64,000 bases of DNA, from assembly GCF_014638275.1 (NCBI RefSeq), contig NZ_BMFJ01000001.1, positions 2,096,338-2,160,337 of the forward strand, given 5' to 3'. The notes under the pieces were generated by a model. That model made no database searches and had not been told where the DNA came from. It worked only from the letters and a program-made list of their open reading frames with translations. The position numbers and the translations under genes were made by a program. Shown piece by piece: positions 1 through 8,102 of the stretch (positions within the stretch are counted from its first letter, which is position 1; every line of letters starts with the position of its first letter). This DNA comes from Primorskyibacter flagellatus (GTDB lineage: Bacteria > Pseudomonadota > Alphaproteobacteria > Rhodobacterales > Rhodobacteraceae).

Positions 1-51
1 CAGCGCCAGAAGCGCGAGGACGATCAGAAGGGTAATGATTTCAATGCCCAC
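1..51 (-). CDS. dctM: TRAP transporter large permease DctM, N-terminal fragment
   Basis: The first 17 codons of a gene that runs off the left edge of the window. It begins with GTG and reads MGIEIITLLIVLALLAL, the hydrophobic start typical of TRAP large permeases (DctM, 12-13 TM ion-coupled channel subunit). The GTG overlaps the end of the small permease gene by 11 bases, as expected for translational coupling inside a dctPQM operon. The assignment rests mainly on position behind dctP and dctQ; too little protein is present to judge substrate. Confidence 0.75.
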   Translation of the reverse strand, partial: MGIEIITLLIVLALLAL

Positions 52-562
52 TGGACGAAGCCTTTTCGGTGCGCTGGAACCAGCGGATGATGTTGGCGAT
101 CAGTTGTGCGAGATAAAGCACGCAGCCGACGACGATCAGCACCTTGAAAATCGTGGGCTGGATCGAATTGAAGGCGGTGCCGGAATACTCGGTGCGTGAC
201 AGCACTTTCATGGCCGGTTTCCATAGGGCCATCGTCAGCACAAGCACCGCACCGAAGGCGATGACCAGCTGGGCCAGACGAAAGATCCGCCAGATGCGCT
301 CTCCGACAACCAGCTCAAGCATGGTGATCGAGATGTGGCGGTTGCGTTCAGTGACGAAACCGACCGACAGGACCCAGGCGGCGGCGCAGAGCGTCATCGC
401 CGTTTCGGTCGACCATACAGTCGGCGCATCGAAGCCGTAACGCATGACGACCTCGGCCGCCGAGATCGCGATGCAGGCGAAGAAAAGGATGGAACAGCCC
501 TGGCCGATGAAGACGCTGAAACGGTCCATCCCTTCGGCATAGCGGGCCAGAAGGTTCTTCAT
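41..562 (-). CDS. dctQ: TRAP transporter small permease DctQ
   Basis: About 173 residues with four hydrophobic segments (roughly residues 13-35, 45-65, 85-105 and 128-150), the usual size and topology of the DctQ inner-membrane subunit that joins the substrate-binding protein system to DctM. The start chosen is the ATG giving MKNLLARYAEG, preceded by GGGGG at good spacing. An ATG 36 bases upstream lies inside a perfect stem-loop and has no ribosome binding site. The gene sits between dctP (22 bases or more upstream, depending on start) and dctM, with which it overlaps. Confidence 0.88.
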   Translation of the reverse strand: MKNLLARYAEGMDRFSVFIGQGCSILFFACIAISAAEVVMRYGFDAPTVWSTETAMTLCAAAWVLSVGFVTERNRHISITMLELVVGERIWRIFRLAQLVIAFGAVLVLTMALWKPAMKVLSRTEYSGTAFNSIQPTIFKVLIVVGCVLYLAQLIANIIRWFQRTEKASSSGH

Positions 563-585
563 GATACCCCCGGACAGCAGAAGAA

Positions 586-613
586 GCCGCCGCGCCATGA
601 TCGGCGCGGCGGC
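586..613 (-). terminator. Stem-loop between dctP and dctQ (attenuator or mRNA stabiliser)
   Basis: An 11-bp perfect inverted repeat (GCCGCCGCGCC and its complement) with a 6-base loop lies just after the dctP stop and before the dctQ ribosome binding site. On the transcribed strand it is followed by a T-rich TTCTTCT. In a dctPQM operon such a hairpin would let more binding protein than permease be made; this function is inferred. The second TRAP operon has a comparable hairpin at the same place. Confidence 0.7.
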
Positions 614-619
614 AGTGGG

Positions 620-1645
620 TCAGTTCTTGAACAGACCAATTTCCGTCATGTACTTGATGTTCGCATCAAGCGCTTCCTGGGCAAGTTCCGACTTGGTTGC
701 GTATTCCTGCCACTGTTCCCGCGCCACTTCGCGCAGCTTGTCGCGGCTTTCCTGCGGCCAGTCGATGACCTCGATCTTGCCGGCTGCGGCGTCGCGTGCT
801 GCCAGTTCCTTGTCCAGCTTGGTGACTTCGGCGGCCATGGCGTACATGGCGTCGTACCACCAGGTTTTCAGGGCGGTCTGGTCCTCGGCGGACATCGCCT
901 CCCAATTCTCCTTGTTGATGGTGAACTGCATCGACGGCATCGAGTGGATGCCGGGATAGAGCGGGTACGGCGCGACGTCATGCAGACCGGTCGCGTCGTT
1001 GTTCACGTAGGCCGAGGCGTCAGCCGCATCGACGATGCCCTTTTCCAGCGCACCGAACACCTCGGAGAACGGGATCGAAACGGGCGACGCGCCAGCCGCC
1101 TGGAAAACCGCTGCGGCGAGACCTTCAGGTGAGCGGATCTTCTTTCCGGCCAGTTCTTCGAAGCTGCGGATCGGGGTGCGGGCGGGCAGTGCCTCGCGGG
1201 AATAGGGGCCGCAGGCCACGACCTGCACCTCGCCGCCGGTCACGGAATCCGCAGCTTTCTGCATCATCGCCTCACCGCCGCCGTCCTTGCAGAAGCCGAT
1301 CATCTGTTCGGGCGTGTCGTATCCCGAGATCAGGTCGCCCATGATGGCATAGGCTGGTTCCAGGCCTGCGAAGTAGTTCACCGAGGTGAAGTCGCCGTCC
1401 AGAACGCCGGCAGCGACCGCTTCGGGCGTTTCGCGGGCGGGCACAACCGAACCGTTCGGCGTCAGCACGATCTCGATCCGACCGTCGGTCATTTCCTTGA
1501 TCTTCGGCAGCCAGCTCTCGGTCAGGTACTGGGTCGAAAAGTCGCCCGCGTTGAACGAGGTCTGGATGTTGAGCGTCTCGGCATGCGCGATCGTCGCAAT
1601 CACGGATGCGCATCCGCCGATAAGGGCGGCTTTTGCGAAATTCAT
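620..1645 (-). CDS. dctP: TRAP transporter substrate-binding protein DctP
   Basis: A 341-residue periplasmic solute receptor of the DctP family. A signal peptide occupies about residues 1-22 (cleavage after AHA). The conserved GKKIRSPEG stretch near residue 170 carries the arginine that binds the substrate carboxylate in this family, followed by the VFGALEKGIVDAAD segment characteristic of DctP. AGGAG precedes the ATG. First gene of a dctPQM operon divergent from a GntR-type regulator. Substrate is unknown; an organic acid or sugar acid is likely from family knowledge and the FCD-type regulator. Confidence 0.92.
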   Translation of the reverse strand: MNFAKAALIGGCASVIATIAHAETLNIQTSFNAGDFSTQYLTESWLPKIKEMTDGRIEIVLTPNGSVVPARETPEAVAAGVLDGDFTSVNYFAGLEPAYAIMGDLISGYDTPEQMIGFCKDGGGEAMMQKAADSVTGGEVQVVACGPYSREALPARTPIRSFEELAGKKIRSPEGLAAAVFQAAGASPVSIPFSEVFGALEKGIVDAADASAYVNNDATGLHDVAPYPLYPGIHSMPSMQFTINKENWEAMSAEDQTALKTWWYDAMYAMAAEVTKLDKELAARDAAAGKIEVIDWPQESRDKLREVAREQWQEYATKSELAQEALDANIKYMTEIGLFKN

Positions 1646-1699
1646 TGGGTCTCCTCCCGTAACCTGCCGGGAGGTTATCCGCCCGGGCCAAGTAATGTG

Positions 1700-1711
1700 C
1701 TAATATATTAG
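1700..1711. promoter_or_regulatory. 12-bp perfect palindrome, candidate operator for the GntR regulator
   Basis: CTAATATATTAG is perfectly self-complementary and is the most AT-rich stretch of the divergent region between dctP and the GntR gene. FCD-type GntR regulators usually bind short palindromes in the divergent promoter and respond to the transported substrate. The site could equally be a promoter -10 region; assignment as operator is inference from position and symmetry. Confidence 0.5.
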
Positions 1712-1776
1712 TTCCCACTCGGCAAGAGTTCTTTATAGTCCCCAGCAAATCCAAGTGACGAAGTGCGGTTACGCCC

Positions 1777-2484
1777 ATGCCGAACGACATGACCAGGACC
1801 CAACAGCGCCGCCGGCAGCCTCTCCGGCGCGGCTCGGCCAGTTCTGCCCTGCATGATTCCCTGCGCGATCGTATCCTGAACCTCGACCTTGTCCCGGGGC
1901 AGAGTATTTCCCGCTCCGCAATCGCTGCGGAGTATCAGGTCAGTCTTACACCGGTCCGTGACGCGCTCATCAAGCTGGAGGAAGAGGGGCTCATCGACAC
2001 CTTTCCGCAGTCGAAGACCGAGGTGTCGAGGATCGATGTGCATCACGCTCAGGAAACCCATTTCCTGAGGCTCGCGCTGGAACTCGAAATCGTCAGACGC
2101 CTGGCGATGAACGCCCCCGGCGCGACCTTTCATGAGGCACGCTCTGTCCTCGCACAGCAGGTCGCGGCGCGCGAGGTCAACGACCTGTCAGCCTTCGTCC
2201 GACTCGACAGCAACTTTCACTATGCTCTTTACGAGGCCGCCGGCGTCGACAGTCTCTTTACCCTGATCCAGTCGCGATCGGGGCACATCGACCGCCTGAG
2301 GAAGCTCAACCTGCCCGACCCGGGCAAGTCCCAGTCCATACTGGATTGCCACAGCCGCATTCTCGACGCGCTTGAGGCCGGAGACGCAGATACGGCCTGC
2401 GCGGTCCTGCGCGAGCATCTCTCGGGAACGCTTGCGATGGTCGACGAAATACGTGCCCGCACGCCGGGATACTTCGTCGCCTGA
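1777..2484 (+). CDS. GntR family transcriptional regulator (FadR/FCD type)
   Basis: 235 residues. An N-terminal winged helix (about residues 25-90) contains SISRSAIAAEYQVSLTPVRDAL, matching the GntR helix-turn-helix with its ..TPVRDAL recognition helix. The rest is an all-alpha FCD ligand domain with the spaced Asp/His pattern (LDSNFHYALYEA; later DCHSRILDALEAGD) that binds a metal and a small organic acid. Transcribed away from a TRAP operon, which it most likely controls. No strong ribosome binding site is visible; the first ATG was used, and an ATG four codons later is possible. Confidence 0.9.
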   Translation: MPNDMTRTQQRRRQPLRRGSASSALHDSLRDRILNLDLVPGQSISRSAIAAEYQVSLTPVRDALIKLEEEGLIDTFPQSKTEVSRIDVHHAQETHFLRLALELEIVRRLAMNAPGATFHEARSVLAQQVAAREVNDLSAFVRLDSNFHYALYEAAGVDSLFTLIQSRSGHIDRLRKLNLPDPGKSQSILDCHSRILDALEAGDADTACAVLREHLSGTLAMVDEIRARTPGYFVA

Positions 2485-2618
2485 AACGGTTCGGATCGGG
2501 CCAGGCCGCGTTGGGCGGTGCCGACCTGCCGGGCGGGTTGCCTGACGTGGCCTGTCGGGGGATCCGTTTTGATGCGCAGGGGAGCCGGGCCCGGACCGCG
2601 GGATTAATTATAGGTTGT

Positions 2619-2708
2619 TGGCGGAGGAGGTGGGATTCGAACCCACGGTAGACTTTCACCTACGTCGGTTTTCAAGACCGGTGCATTAAACCACTCTGCC
2701 ACTCCTCC
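2619..2708 (-). tRNA. tRNA-Ser (anticodon UGA)
   Basis: A complete class II tRNA of 90 bases including an encoded CCA. The acceptor stem GGAGGAG pairs with CTCCTCC, the anticodon loop reads CTTGAAA giving anticodon TGA for UCA codons, a long variable arm is present as in serine tRNAs, and the T arm contains GGTTCGAATCC. Discriminator base is G, as in tRNA-Ser. Confidence 0.97.
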
Positions 2709-2901
2709 GCGTCGGGGTGGTCTAGCGGGGGGCGGGCGATTCGGGAAGCGGGGGCGTCCAATGGGTGTGGCCGGGAATCTTTGCCGATCCGGAGCGGCGG
2801 ACTTTTCACGCGGGCCCGCAGGCTGTAGAGTGCGCCAAAACAACGGGCAGGGCCGGAAACCGGCCGCGCGGCCATGTGCCGTGCCGACATAGGGGCGAAG
2901 A

Positions 2902-4005
2902 ATGGCGATCGGACTCGGGACAACCTGCGGACCAGTGGTGCGGCTGGCGGCCGCCCTGGGCGTGCTGACACTGGCTGCGGGCTGCACGGAAACCGGGGGA
3001 AACCTGTTCAAGGCCACGCCCGGGGCGTCGGAAAGTTCCTCGGGCGGATCGACCCGGCTGGTCGAGCGCGACGTGGAGGCGCCGGAGGTGTTCCAGGCGA
3101 CGGAAGCGGGTCTCTGGGACGGGCGGCCGTCGCTTGGCGGGGTCTGGGTGGCGCATCCGGATGTGACGGAACCCGAACGGGCATTGATCCGTAACACGGC
3201 CAACGCGAAATTCGTTATCGGGGCGCTGTTCAAGCCGTCTCTGGAACGCTCGGGGCCGCGGTTCCAGGTATCCTCGGACGCGGCGGAGGCGCTTGGCCTT
3301 CTCGCCGGACAGCCGGTGAACCTGTCGGTCACGGCCCTGCGGCGCGAAGAGGTGCCGACGGCGACAGCAGAACCCGAGACCACCGAAACGGTGGAGGGCA
3401 GCCCGGTGATCGCCGCCGCGCCCGCCGCCTCTGCCGCGACCGCAGACCAGATGCCGGCACCGGCCGAGGTGGCGACGGCAACGCTGGACCCGGTTGCCGG
3501 AGCGAGCGCCGCACTGGACCGGGCTGAGAGCACAGGCGCAGCCGAAGAGGTCAGGGAGTCGGCAGCGGTCGCCGAACCAACCCCGAAAAAGCGCCGGTTC
3601 TTCTGGCAGAAGAAAGAGCCCGCGAGCGCGGAAGTCGTGGCGGAGGCACCCGCAGTGGAAGCGCTTGCGTCGGCTGAGACGGTCGCCTCGCCCGCGCCGG
3701 TATCCGCCCCCGCGCCTGCGCCCGTGGCAAGCGCCCCGCTGCCGAAAGCGGCGGCGAAACCGGCCTCCACCCTTGACAAACCCTACCTGCAGATCGGCAT
3801 TTTCAGTGTCGAGCAGAACGCAAAGAACACCGCCGTCGCGATGCGCCAGTCGGGGATCATTCCCTCGGTGCTGAAGCAGACGTCGAAGGGCAAGACATTC
3901 TGGCGGGTCGTCGTCGGCCCGGCCACCACCACGGCTGAACGCGCGGAGCTGCTGACCAAGATCAAGGCTGCGGGCTTCACCGACGCATATGCGGTGACGA
4001 ACTGA
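2902..4005 (+). CDS. SPOR domain-containing lipoprotein
   Basis: 367 residues. Signal sequence with lipobox LAAGC, so Cys about residue 28 is the predicted lipidated residue. A long Ala/Pro/Glu-rich linker (about 125-285) with a basic KKRRFFWQKKE patch leads to a C-terminal SPOR domain (about 290-367, DKPYLQIGIFS...FWRVVVGP...AYAVTN). SPOR domains bind denuded peptidoglycan glycan strands at division sites. It lies 45 bases upstream of a D,D-carboxypeptidase gene, so both probably act on the cell wall. The start was taken at the ATG after GGGGCGAAG. Confidence 0.88.
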   Translation: MAIGLGTTCGPVVRLAAALGVLTLAAGCTETGGNLFKATPGASESSSGGSTRLVERDVEAPEVFQATEAGLWDGRPSLGGVWVAHPDVTEPERALIRNTANAKFVIGALFKPSLERSGPRFQVSSDAAEALGLLAGQPVNLSVTALRREEVPTATAEPETTETVEGSPVIAAAPAASAATADQMPAPAEVATATLDPVAGASAALDRAESTGAAEEVRESAAVAEPTPKKRRFFWQKKEPASAEVVAEAPAVEALASAETVASPAPVSAPAPAPVASAPLPKAAAKPASTLDKPYLQIGIFSVEQNAKNTAVAMRQSGIIPSVLKQTSKGKTFWRVVVGPATTTAERAELLTKIKAAGFTDAYAVTN

Positions 4006-4050
4006 CCGGCCCTTCAGGGGCAGTCAGGCGCACCGCCTGAAGGAGGACGG

Positions 4051-5286
4051 ATGACCCGTTTCACTCACGCAGGTGCCCGCGCGGGCCGCCGCATCATCGC
4101 CGGGCTGAAGGCCGCCGGTCTGGGGCTGGTCCTTTTCACGGGCAGTATGGCGCAGGCCTTCGACACACAGGCCACTGCCGCCTACATCGTCGACCTGACG
4201 ACGAAGACGGTTCTTCTCAACAAGAATGCCGACACCCCCCTGCCCCCGGCGTCGATGTCCAAGCTGATGACGCTTTACATCGCGTTCGAGGCGCTGCGCG
4301 ACGGCCGGCTGCGGCTGGACGAGGAACTGCCGGTGTCCTCCCACGCGATGAGCTATGGCGGGTCGACCATGTTCCTCGACACCACCGACCGGGTGAAGGT
4401 GGAGGATCTGCTGCGCGGCGTCATCGTGCTGTCGGGCAACGATGCCTGCGTCGTGCTGGCAGAGGCGCTGTCGCCGGACGGGACGGAGGCCGGGTTCGCG
4501 CGGTTCATGACGCAGCGGGCGCAGACCATGGGCATGACCAATTCGACTTTCGCCAATTCCAACGGCTGGCCCGCCGCCGGGCACCGGATGTCGATGCGGG
4601 ATCTGGCCCTGCTGGCGACCCGGCTGATCGAGGATTTCCCGAACTTCTATCCGCTGTTCTCGGAAGAGACCTTCGCCTTCGACGGGCGCGCGCCGACCAA
4701 CAATTCCAACCGCAACCCATTGCTTGGGCTCGGTGTCGGGGCGGACGGGCTGAAGACGGGACATACCACCGAGGCGGGGTACGGGCTGGTCGGCTCGGCC
4801 AAGCAGGGCGACCGGCGGATCGTCTTCGTGCTGTCGGGCCTGCCGTCGCAGGCGGCGCGGGCGCAGGAGAGCGAGGCGGTCGTCAACTGGGCTTTCCGGC
4901 AGTTCACCCAGAAATCCCTGATCAAGGCCGGAGAGACCGTGATGCGGGCGGAGGTCCACATGGGCGCGGCCCCGACCGTCGCCCTGACCACGGCGGAGGA
5001 TCTGAGCGCGCTTGTGCCGGTGCTTTCGGCAAGGGAGCTTGAGGGCGAGGTGATCTACAACGGCCCGATCTCAGCCCCGGTGAAGAAGGGCGACACATTG
5101 GCAGAGCTGGTCTTTGCGCCCGAAGGCCTGCCCGAGACACGGGTGCCGCTGATCGCGGGGGAAGACGTGCGCAAGGGCGGGTTTGTCGTGACTGTAACCA
5201 ACGCGCTGGACCATCTGCTGAGCGAAATCGGCGGCGGTCGTCCCGAGGCGGAGGCGGAAGTCGCGGAAGAAGAGGCCTCCTCTTGA
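4051..5286 (+). CDS. D-alanyl-D-alanine carboxypeptidase (PBP5/DacC type)
   Basis: 411 residues. Signal peptide to about residue 36 (MAQA-F). All three serine-peptidase S11 motifs are intact: SMSK at 68-71, SGN at 128-130 and KTG at 235-237. A C-terminal PBP5-like beta domain (about 280-375) follows, then an acidic tail. The enzyme removes the terminal D-Ala of peptidoglycan pentapeptides in the periplasm. AAGGAGG precedes the ATG. Its stop codon overlaps the TTG start of tmk. Confidence 0.95.
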   Translation: MTRFTHAGARAGRRIIAGLKAAGLGLVLFTGSMAQAFDTQATAAYIVDLTTKTVLLNKNADTPLPPASMSKLMTLYIAFEALRDGRLRLDEELPVSSHAMSYGGSTMFLDTTDRVKVEDLLRGVIVLSGNDACVVLAEALSPDGTEAGFARFMTQRAQTMGMTNSTFANSNGWPAAGHRMSMRDLALLATRLIEDFPNFYPLFSEETFAFDGRAPTNNSNRNPLLGLGVGADGLKTGHTTEAGYGLVGSAKQGDRRIVFVLSGLPSQAARAQESEAVVNWAFRQFTQKSLIKAGETVMRAEVHMGAAPTVALTTAEDLSALVPVLSARELEGEVIYNGPISAPVKKGDTLAELVFAPEGLPETRVPLIAGEDVRKGGFVVTVTNALDHLLSEIGGGRPEAEAEVAEEEASS

Positions 5287-5924
5287 GCGATCCGACCGGG
5301 CGCGGGGTGTTCCTGAGTTTCGAGGGAATCGACGGGTCCGGCAAGTCGACGCAGGCGCGGCTGCTGGCGGAGGCGCTGCGCGCAACCGGGCGGGAGGTCG
5401 TGCTGACGCGCGAACCCGGCGGGTCCCCGGGGGCGGAGGAGATACGCGCGCTGGTGCTGCAGGGCGATCCCGACCGCTGGTCGGCAGAGACGGAGATCCT
5501 GCTGTTCACCGCCGCCCGCCGCGATCATCTGGAACGCACCATCCGCCCGGCGCTGGCGCGCGGTGCCGTGGTCATCTGCGACCGTTTCGCGGACAGCACC
5601 CGGATGTATCAGGGCCTGTCGCGCGGGAACCTGCGCGGGGTCGTGGACCAGTTGCATGCGTTGATGATCGGGGTGGAGCCGGACCTGACGGTGCTGATCG
5701 ACATGGACCCGGAGGTTGGCCTCGCAAGGGCCAAGGGGCGGCAGGGCGTGGAGGAACGGTTCGAGGATTTCGGCGCGGATCTGCAGCGCCGCATGCGGGC
5801 TGGATTCCTGTCGCTGGCCGGGGAGTTCCCGGAGCGGTTTCGTGTGATTGACGGGGCGCGGTCGCCGGAGGCGGTGGCCGGCGACGTGCTGGCCGTGGTC
5901 GGGGGCGCGCTGGCGTCGGTGTGA
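5283..5924 (+). CDS. tmk: Thymidylate kinase
   Basis: 213 residues. Walker A is GIDGSGKST near residue 14-22; DRFADS near residue 97 is the dTMP-binding DR(F/Y) motif, and a lid region with R-x-G-x-E follows (KGRQGVEERFED). Converts dTMP to dTDP for DNA synthesis. It starts with TTG inside the TTGA overlap with the preceding carboxypeptidase gene, implying coupled translation. holB follows, the usual tmk-holB pairing. Confidence 0.95.
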   Translation: MSDPTGRGVFLSFEGIDGSGKSTQARLLAEALRATGREVVLTREPGGSPGAEEIRALVLQGDPDRWSAETEILLFTAARRDHLERTIRPALARGAVVICDRFADSTRMYQGLSRGNLRGVVDQLHALMIGVEPDLTVLIDMDPEVGLARAKGRQGVEERFEDFGADLQRRMRAGFLSLAGEFPERFRVIDGARSPEAVAGDVLAVVGGALASV

Positions 5925-5981
5925 CGGGTGCGGGGGGGCGCGGACGCAGTGCCCGGGCCTCTGCCAACAGCGCCCACGATG

Positions 5982-6051
5982 CTGTCATCCTCGGACTTGT
6001 TCCGAGGATCTCCCCGGTCAGAGAACCTCGGAACAAGTCCGAGGATGACAG
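5982..6051. repeat. Dispersed palindromic element, family P copy 1
   Basis: Two perfect 26-base inverted arms (5982-6007 and 6026-6051) separated by 18 bases. Each arm begins CTGTCATCCTCGG and itself contains a smaller palindrome CCTCGGA-N5-TCCGAGG. It lies between tmk and the likely holB start. Related elements occur at 22428, 26043 and 61164. As RNA it would form a strong hairpin in the tmk-holB transcript. Confidence 0.9.
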
Positions 6052-6119
6052 ACCTCAACGCACGGCCTCGGACCACCCCGCCCTTCCCCCTGCCCGCATT
6101 CCCCGCCATAGTCCCGGCC

Positions 6120-7274
6120 ATGAGCGACCAGCCCGAACCAGACCGCATCGAAGGTGCCCCGCATCCCCGTGCCGCCGCCCGCCTCTTTGGCCACGACGCG
6201 GCAGAGAGGGTGCTGCTCGACGCCTTCAACTCCGGCCGGATGCATCACGGCTGGCTGATCTCTGGTCCGCGGGGGGTGGGCAAGGCGACCCTCGCCTGGC
6301 GGTTCGCGCGGTTTCTGATCGCCACGCCCGATCCCGATGACGGCGGGCTGTTCGGCGCGCCGGAGCCGCCTGCGACGCTGGACATTCCCGAAGACCACCC
6401 TGTCGCGCGGCGCGTGGCTGCCGGGTCCGAACCGTTGTTGCAGGTCATCCGGCGCGGGGGGGCCGGATCCACCGACAATGACCGGGAGAGGAATTTCGCC
6501 GCCGGGAAGTTCTCCAAGGTGATCCGGGTCGAGGACGCGCGGCCGCTCAAGAAGTTCTTCGCGCTCTCCTCAGCCGACGGCGGGCGGCGGGTGGTCATCA
6601 TCGACGCGGCGGACGAGATGAACCCGAACGCCGCCAACGCCATCCTCAAGCTGCTGGAGGAACCGCCCGCGCGGACCGTGCTTCTGCTGGTGTCGCATCA
6701 GCCGTCGTCGCTGCTGCCGACGATCCGGTCGCGCTGCCGCGAGCTTCGGCTTGGCGCGGTGCCGCCGGAGGAGATAGCCGCCGCGCTGGCGCAGGCCGAG
6801 ATCGACATGCCGGGTCATGCCGCGGCGCTGGCGGAACTGTCGGGCGGGTCGGTTGGAGAGGCGGTGCGGCTGGTTACTCTGGACGGGCTGAAACTTTACG
6901 CAGACCTGATCGGGCTGATCGGCACCCTGCCCCGGCTCGATGCCACGCGGGCGCAGGCGCTTGCGGACACGGCAGCGGCGCGCGGCGGAGAGGAGCGGCG
7001 CGCACTGCTGATCCACCTTGTGGACCTGGCGCTGTCGCGACTGGCCCGCACCGGAGCAACCGGGCACGCCCCGGCAGTCGAGGCCGCGCCCGGAGAGGCC
7101 GAGGTCATGGCGCGGCTCGCGCCCTCCGCTGCCTCGGGCCGGGTCTGGGCGCAGGCGGCGGAAGAGATCGGCCAGAGGCTGCGCCATGGCGAGGCGGTCA
7201 ACCTTGACCCTGCCGCGCTGATCCTTGATACCGTCTTCAAACTCCAGAGCATCGCGGGTGGCGTGGCCACCTGA
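6120..7274 (+). CDS. holB: DNA polymerase III subunit delta prime
   Basis: 384 residues from the ATG giving MSDQPEPDR; an upstream extension in frame would cross the palindromic repeat and is rejected. The clamp-loader AAA+ fold is clear: a Walker A-like GPRGVGKATLAW, then DAADEMNPNAANAILKLLEEPP, the SRC motif (PTIRSRCREL) and a C-terminal helical domain. The usual Walker A Thr/Ser is Ala here, as is common in delta prime, which is not an active ATPase. The zinc module seen in some homologues is not evident. Confidence 0.92.
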   Translation: MSDQPEPDRIEGAPHPRAAARLFGHDAAERVLLDAFNSGRMHHGWLISGPRGVGKATLAWRFARFLIATPDPDDGGLFGAPEPPATLDIPEDHPVARRVAAGSEPLLQVIRRGGAGSTDNDRERNFAAGKFSKVIRVEDARPLKKFFALSSADGGRRVVIIDAADEMNPNAANAILKLLEEPPARTVLLLVSHQPSSLLPTIRSRCRELRLGAVPPEEIAAALAQAEIDMPGHAAALAELSGGSVGEAVRLVTLDGLKLYADLIGLIGTLPRLDATRAQALADTAAARGGEERRALLIHLVDLALSRLARTGATGHAPAVEAAPGEAEVMARLAPSAASGRVWAQAAEEIGQRLRHGEAVNLDPAALILDTVFKLQSIAGGVAT

Positions 7275-7286
7275 CGTCAGGGCCGT

Positions 7287-8102
7287 ATGACTTCCGCCAC
7301 CGTCCAGATCACCGACAGCCACTGTCACCTCGACTTCCCCGATTTCGACGCGGAGCGGGACGACGTGATCGCCCGCGCGGTGGCCGCCGGAGTAACGCGG
7401 ATGGTGACGATCTGCACGAAGCTGCACAATCTCGGGAAGGTGCAGGCGATCTCCGAGGCGCATCCCCAGGTCTTCCACACCTTCGGCGTGCATCCGATGT
7501 CGGCGCATGAGCATACGCCGGTGACGGCGGAACAACTGGTGAGGCTGTCCGGGCATCCCAAATTTGTCGCGATCGGGGAGACGGGGCTCGATTACCACTA
7601 CACGGCGGAGTCGGCGGAGATCCAGAAGGCCTCCCTCCGCGTGCATTGCGCCGCGGCGGCGGAGGCCGGCCTGCCGCTCATCATCCACGCCCGCGCGGCG
7701 GACGAAGACATGGCCGCGATCCTTGCCGAAGAACATGCCAACGCGCCTTTCGACTGCGTGATGCACTGCTTTTCCTCGGGCGCTGATCTGGCGAAAGCGG
7801 CGCTCGACCTCGGATTCTACCTGTCCATGTCGGGCATCGCGGCTTTCCCCAAGAGCCAGGAACTGCGGGACATCTTCGCCACCGCGCCGCTCGACCGGGT
7901 GCTGGTGGAGACGGACAGCCCCTACCTCGCCCCGCCGCCCTACCGCGGCAAGCGCAACGAACCGGGTTACACGGTGCATACGGCCAAGGTCGGGGCGGAG
8001 GTCTTCGGGCTGAGCTACGAGGCCTTCGCCGCCGCCACACAGGAGAATTTCGACCGGCTCTTCGCCAAGGCCGCGCGCTGGCAGAAGGCGCAGGCGGCGT
8101 GA
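7287..8102 (+). CDS. TatD family hydrolase (metal-dependent DNase)
   Basis: 271 residues of the TatD/YcfH family. The metal ligands are visible: DSHCHLDF near the N-terminus, GETGLDY (about 93-99), IIHARAADED (about 133), MHCFSSG (about 156) and VETDSPYLAP (about 210). These enzymes are TIM-barrel 3'-5' exonucleases or related phosphoesterases. Twelve bases after holB and overlapping the next gene by one base, so part of the tmk-holB operon. Confidence 0.93.
   Translation: MTSATVQITDSHCHLDFPDFDAERDDVIARAVAAGVTRMVTICTKLHNLGKVQAISEAHPQVFHTFGVHPMSAHEHTPVTAEQLVRLSGHPKFVAIGETGLDYHYTAESAEIQKASLRVHCAAAAEAGLPLIIHARAADEDMAAILAEEHANAPFDCVMHCFSSGADLAKAALDLGFYLSMSGIAAFPKSQELRDIFATAPLDRVLVETDSPYLAPPPYRGKRNEPGYTVHTAKVGAEVFGLSYEAFAAATQENFDRLFAKAARWQKAQAA

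Noticed and set aside
562-598. Upstream ATG for dctQ
   Set aside because: It lies in the loop of an 11-bp hairpin and lacks a ribosome binding site, while the later ATG has GGGGG at good spacing.
5928-6119. N-terminal extension of holB
   Set aside because: The extension translates a dispersed palindrome and matches nothing in delta prime proteins.
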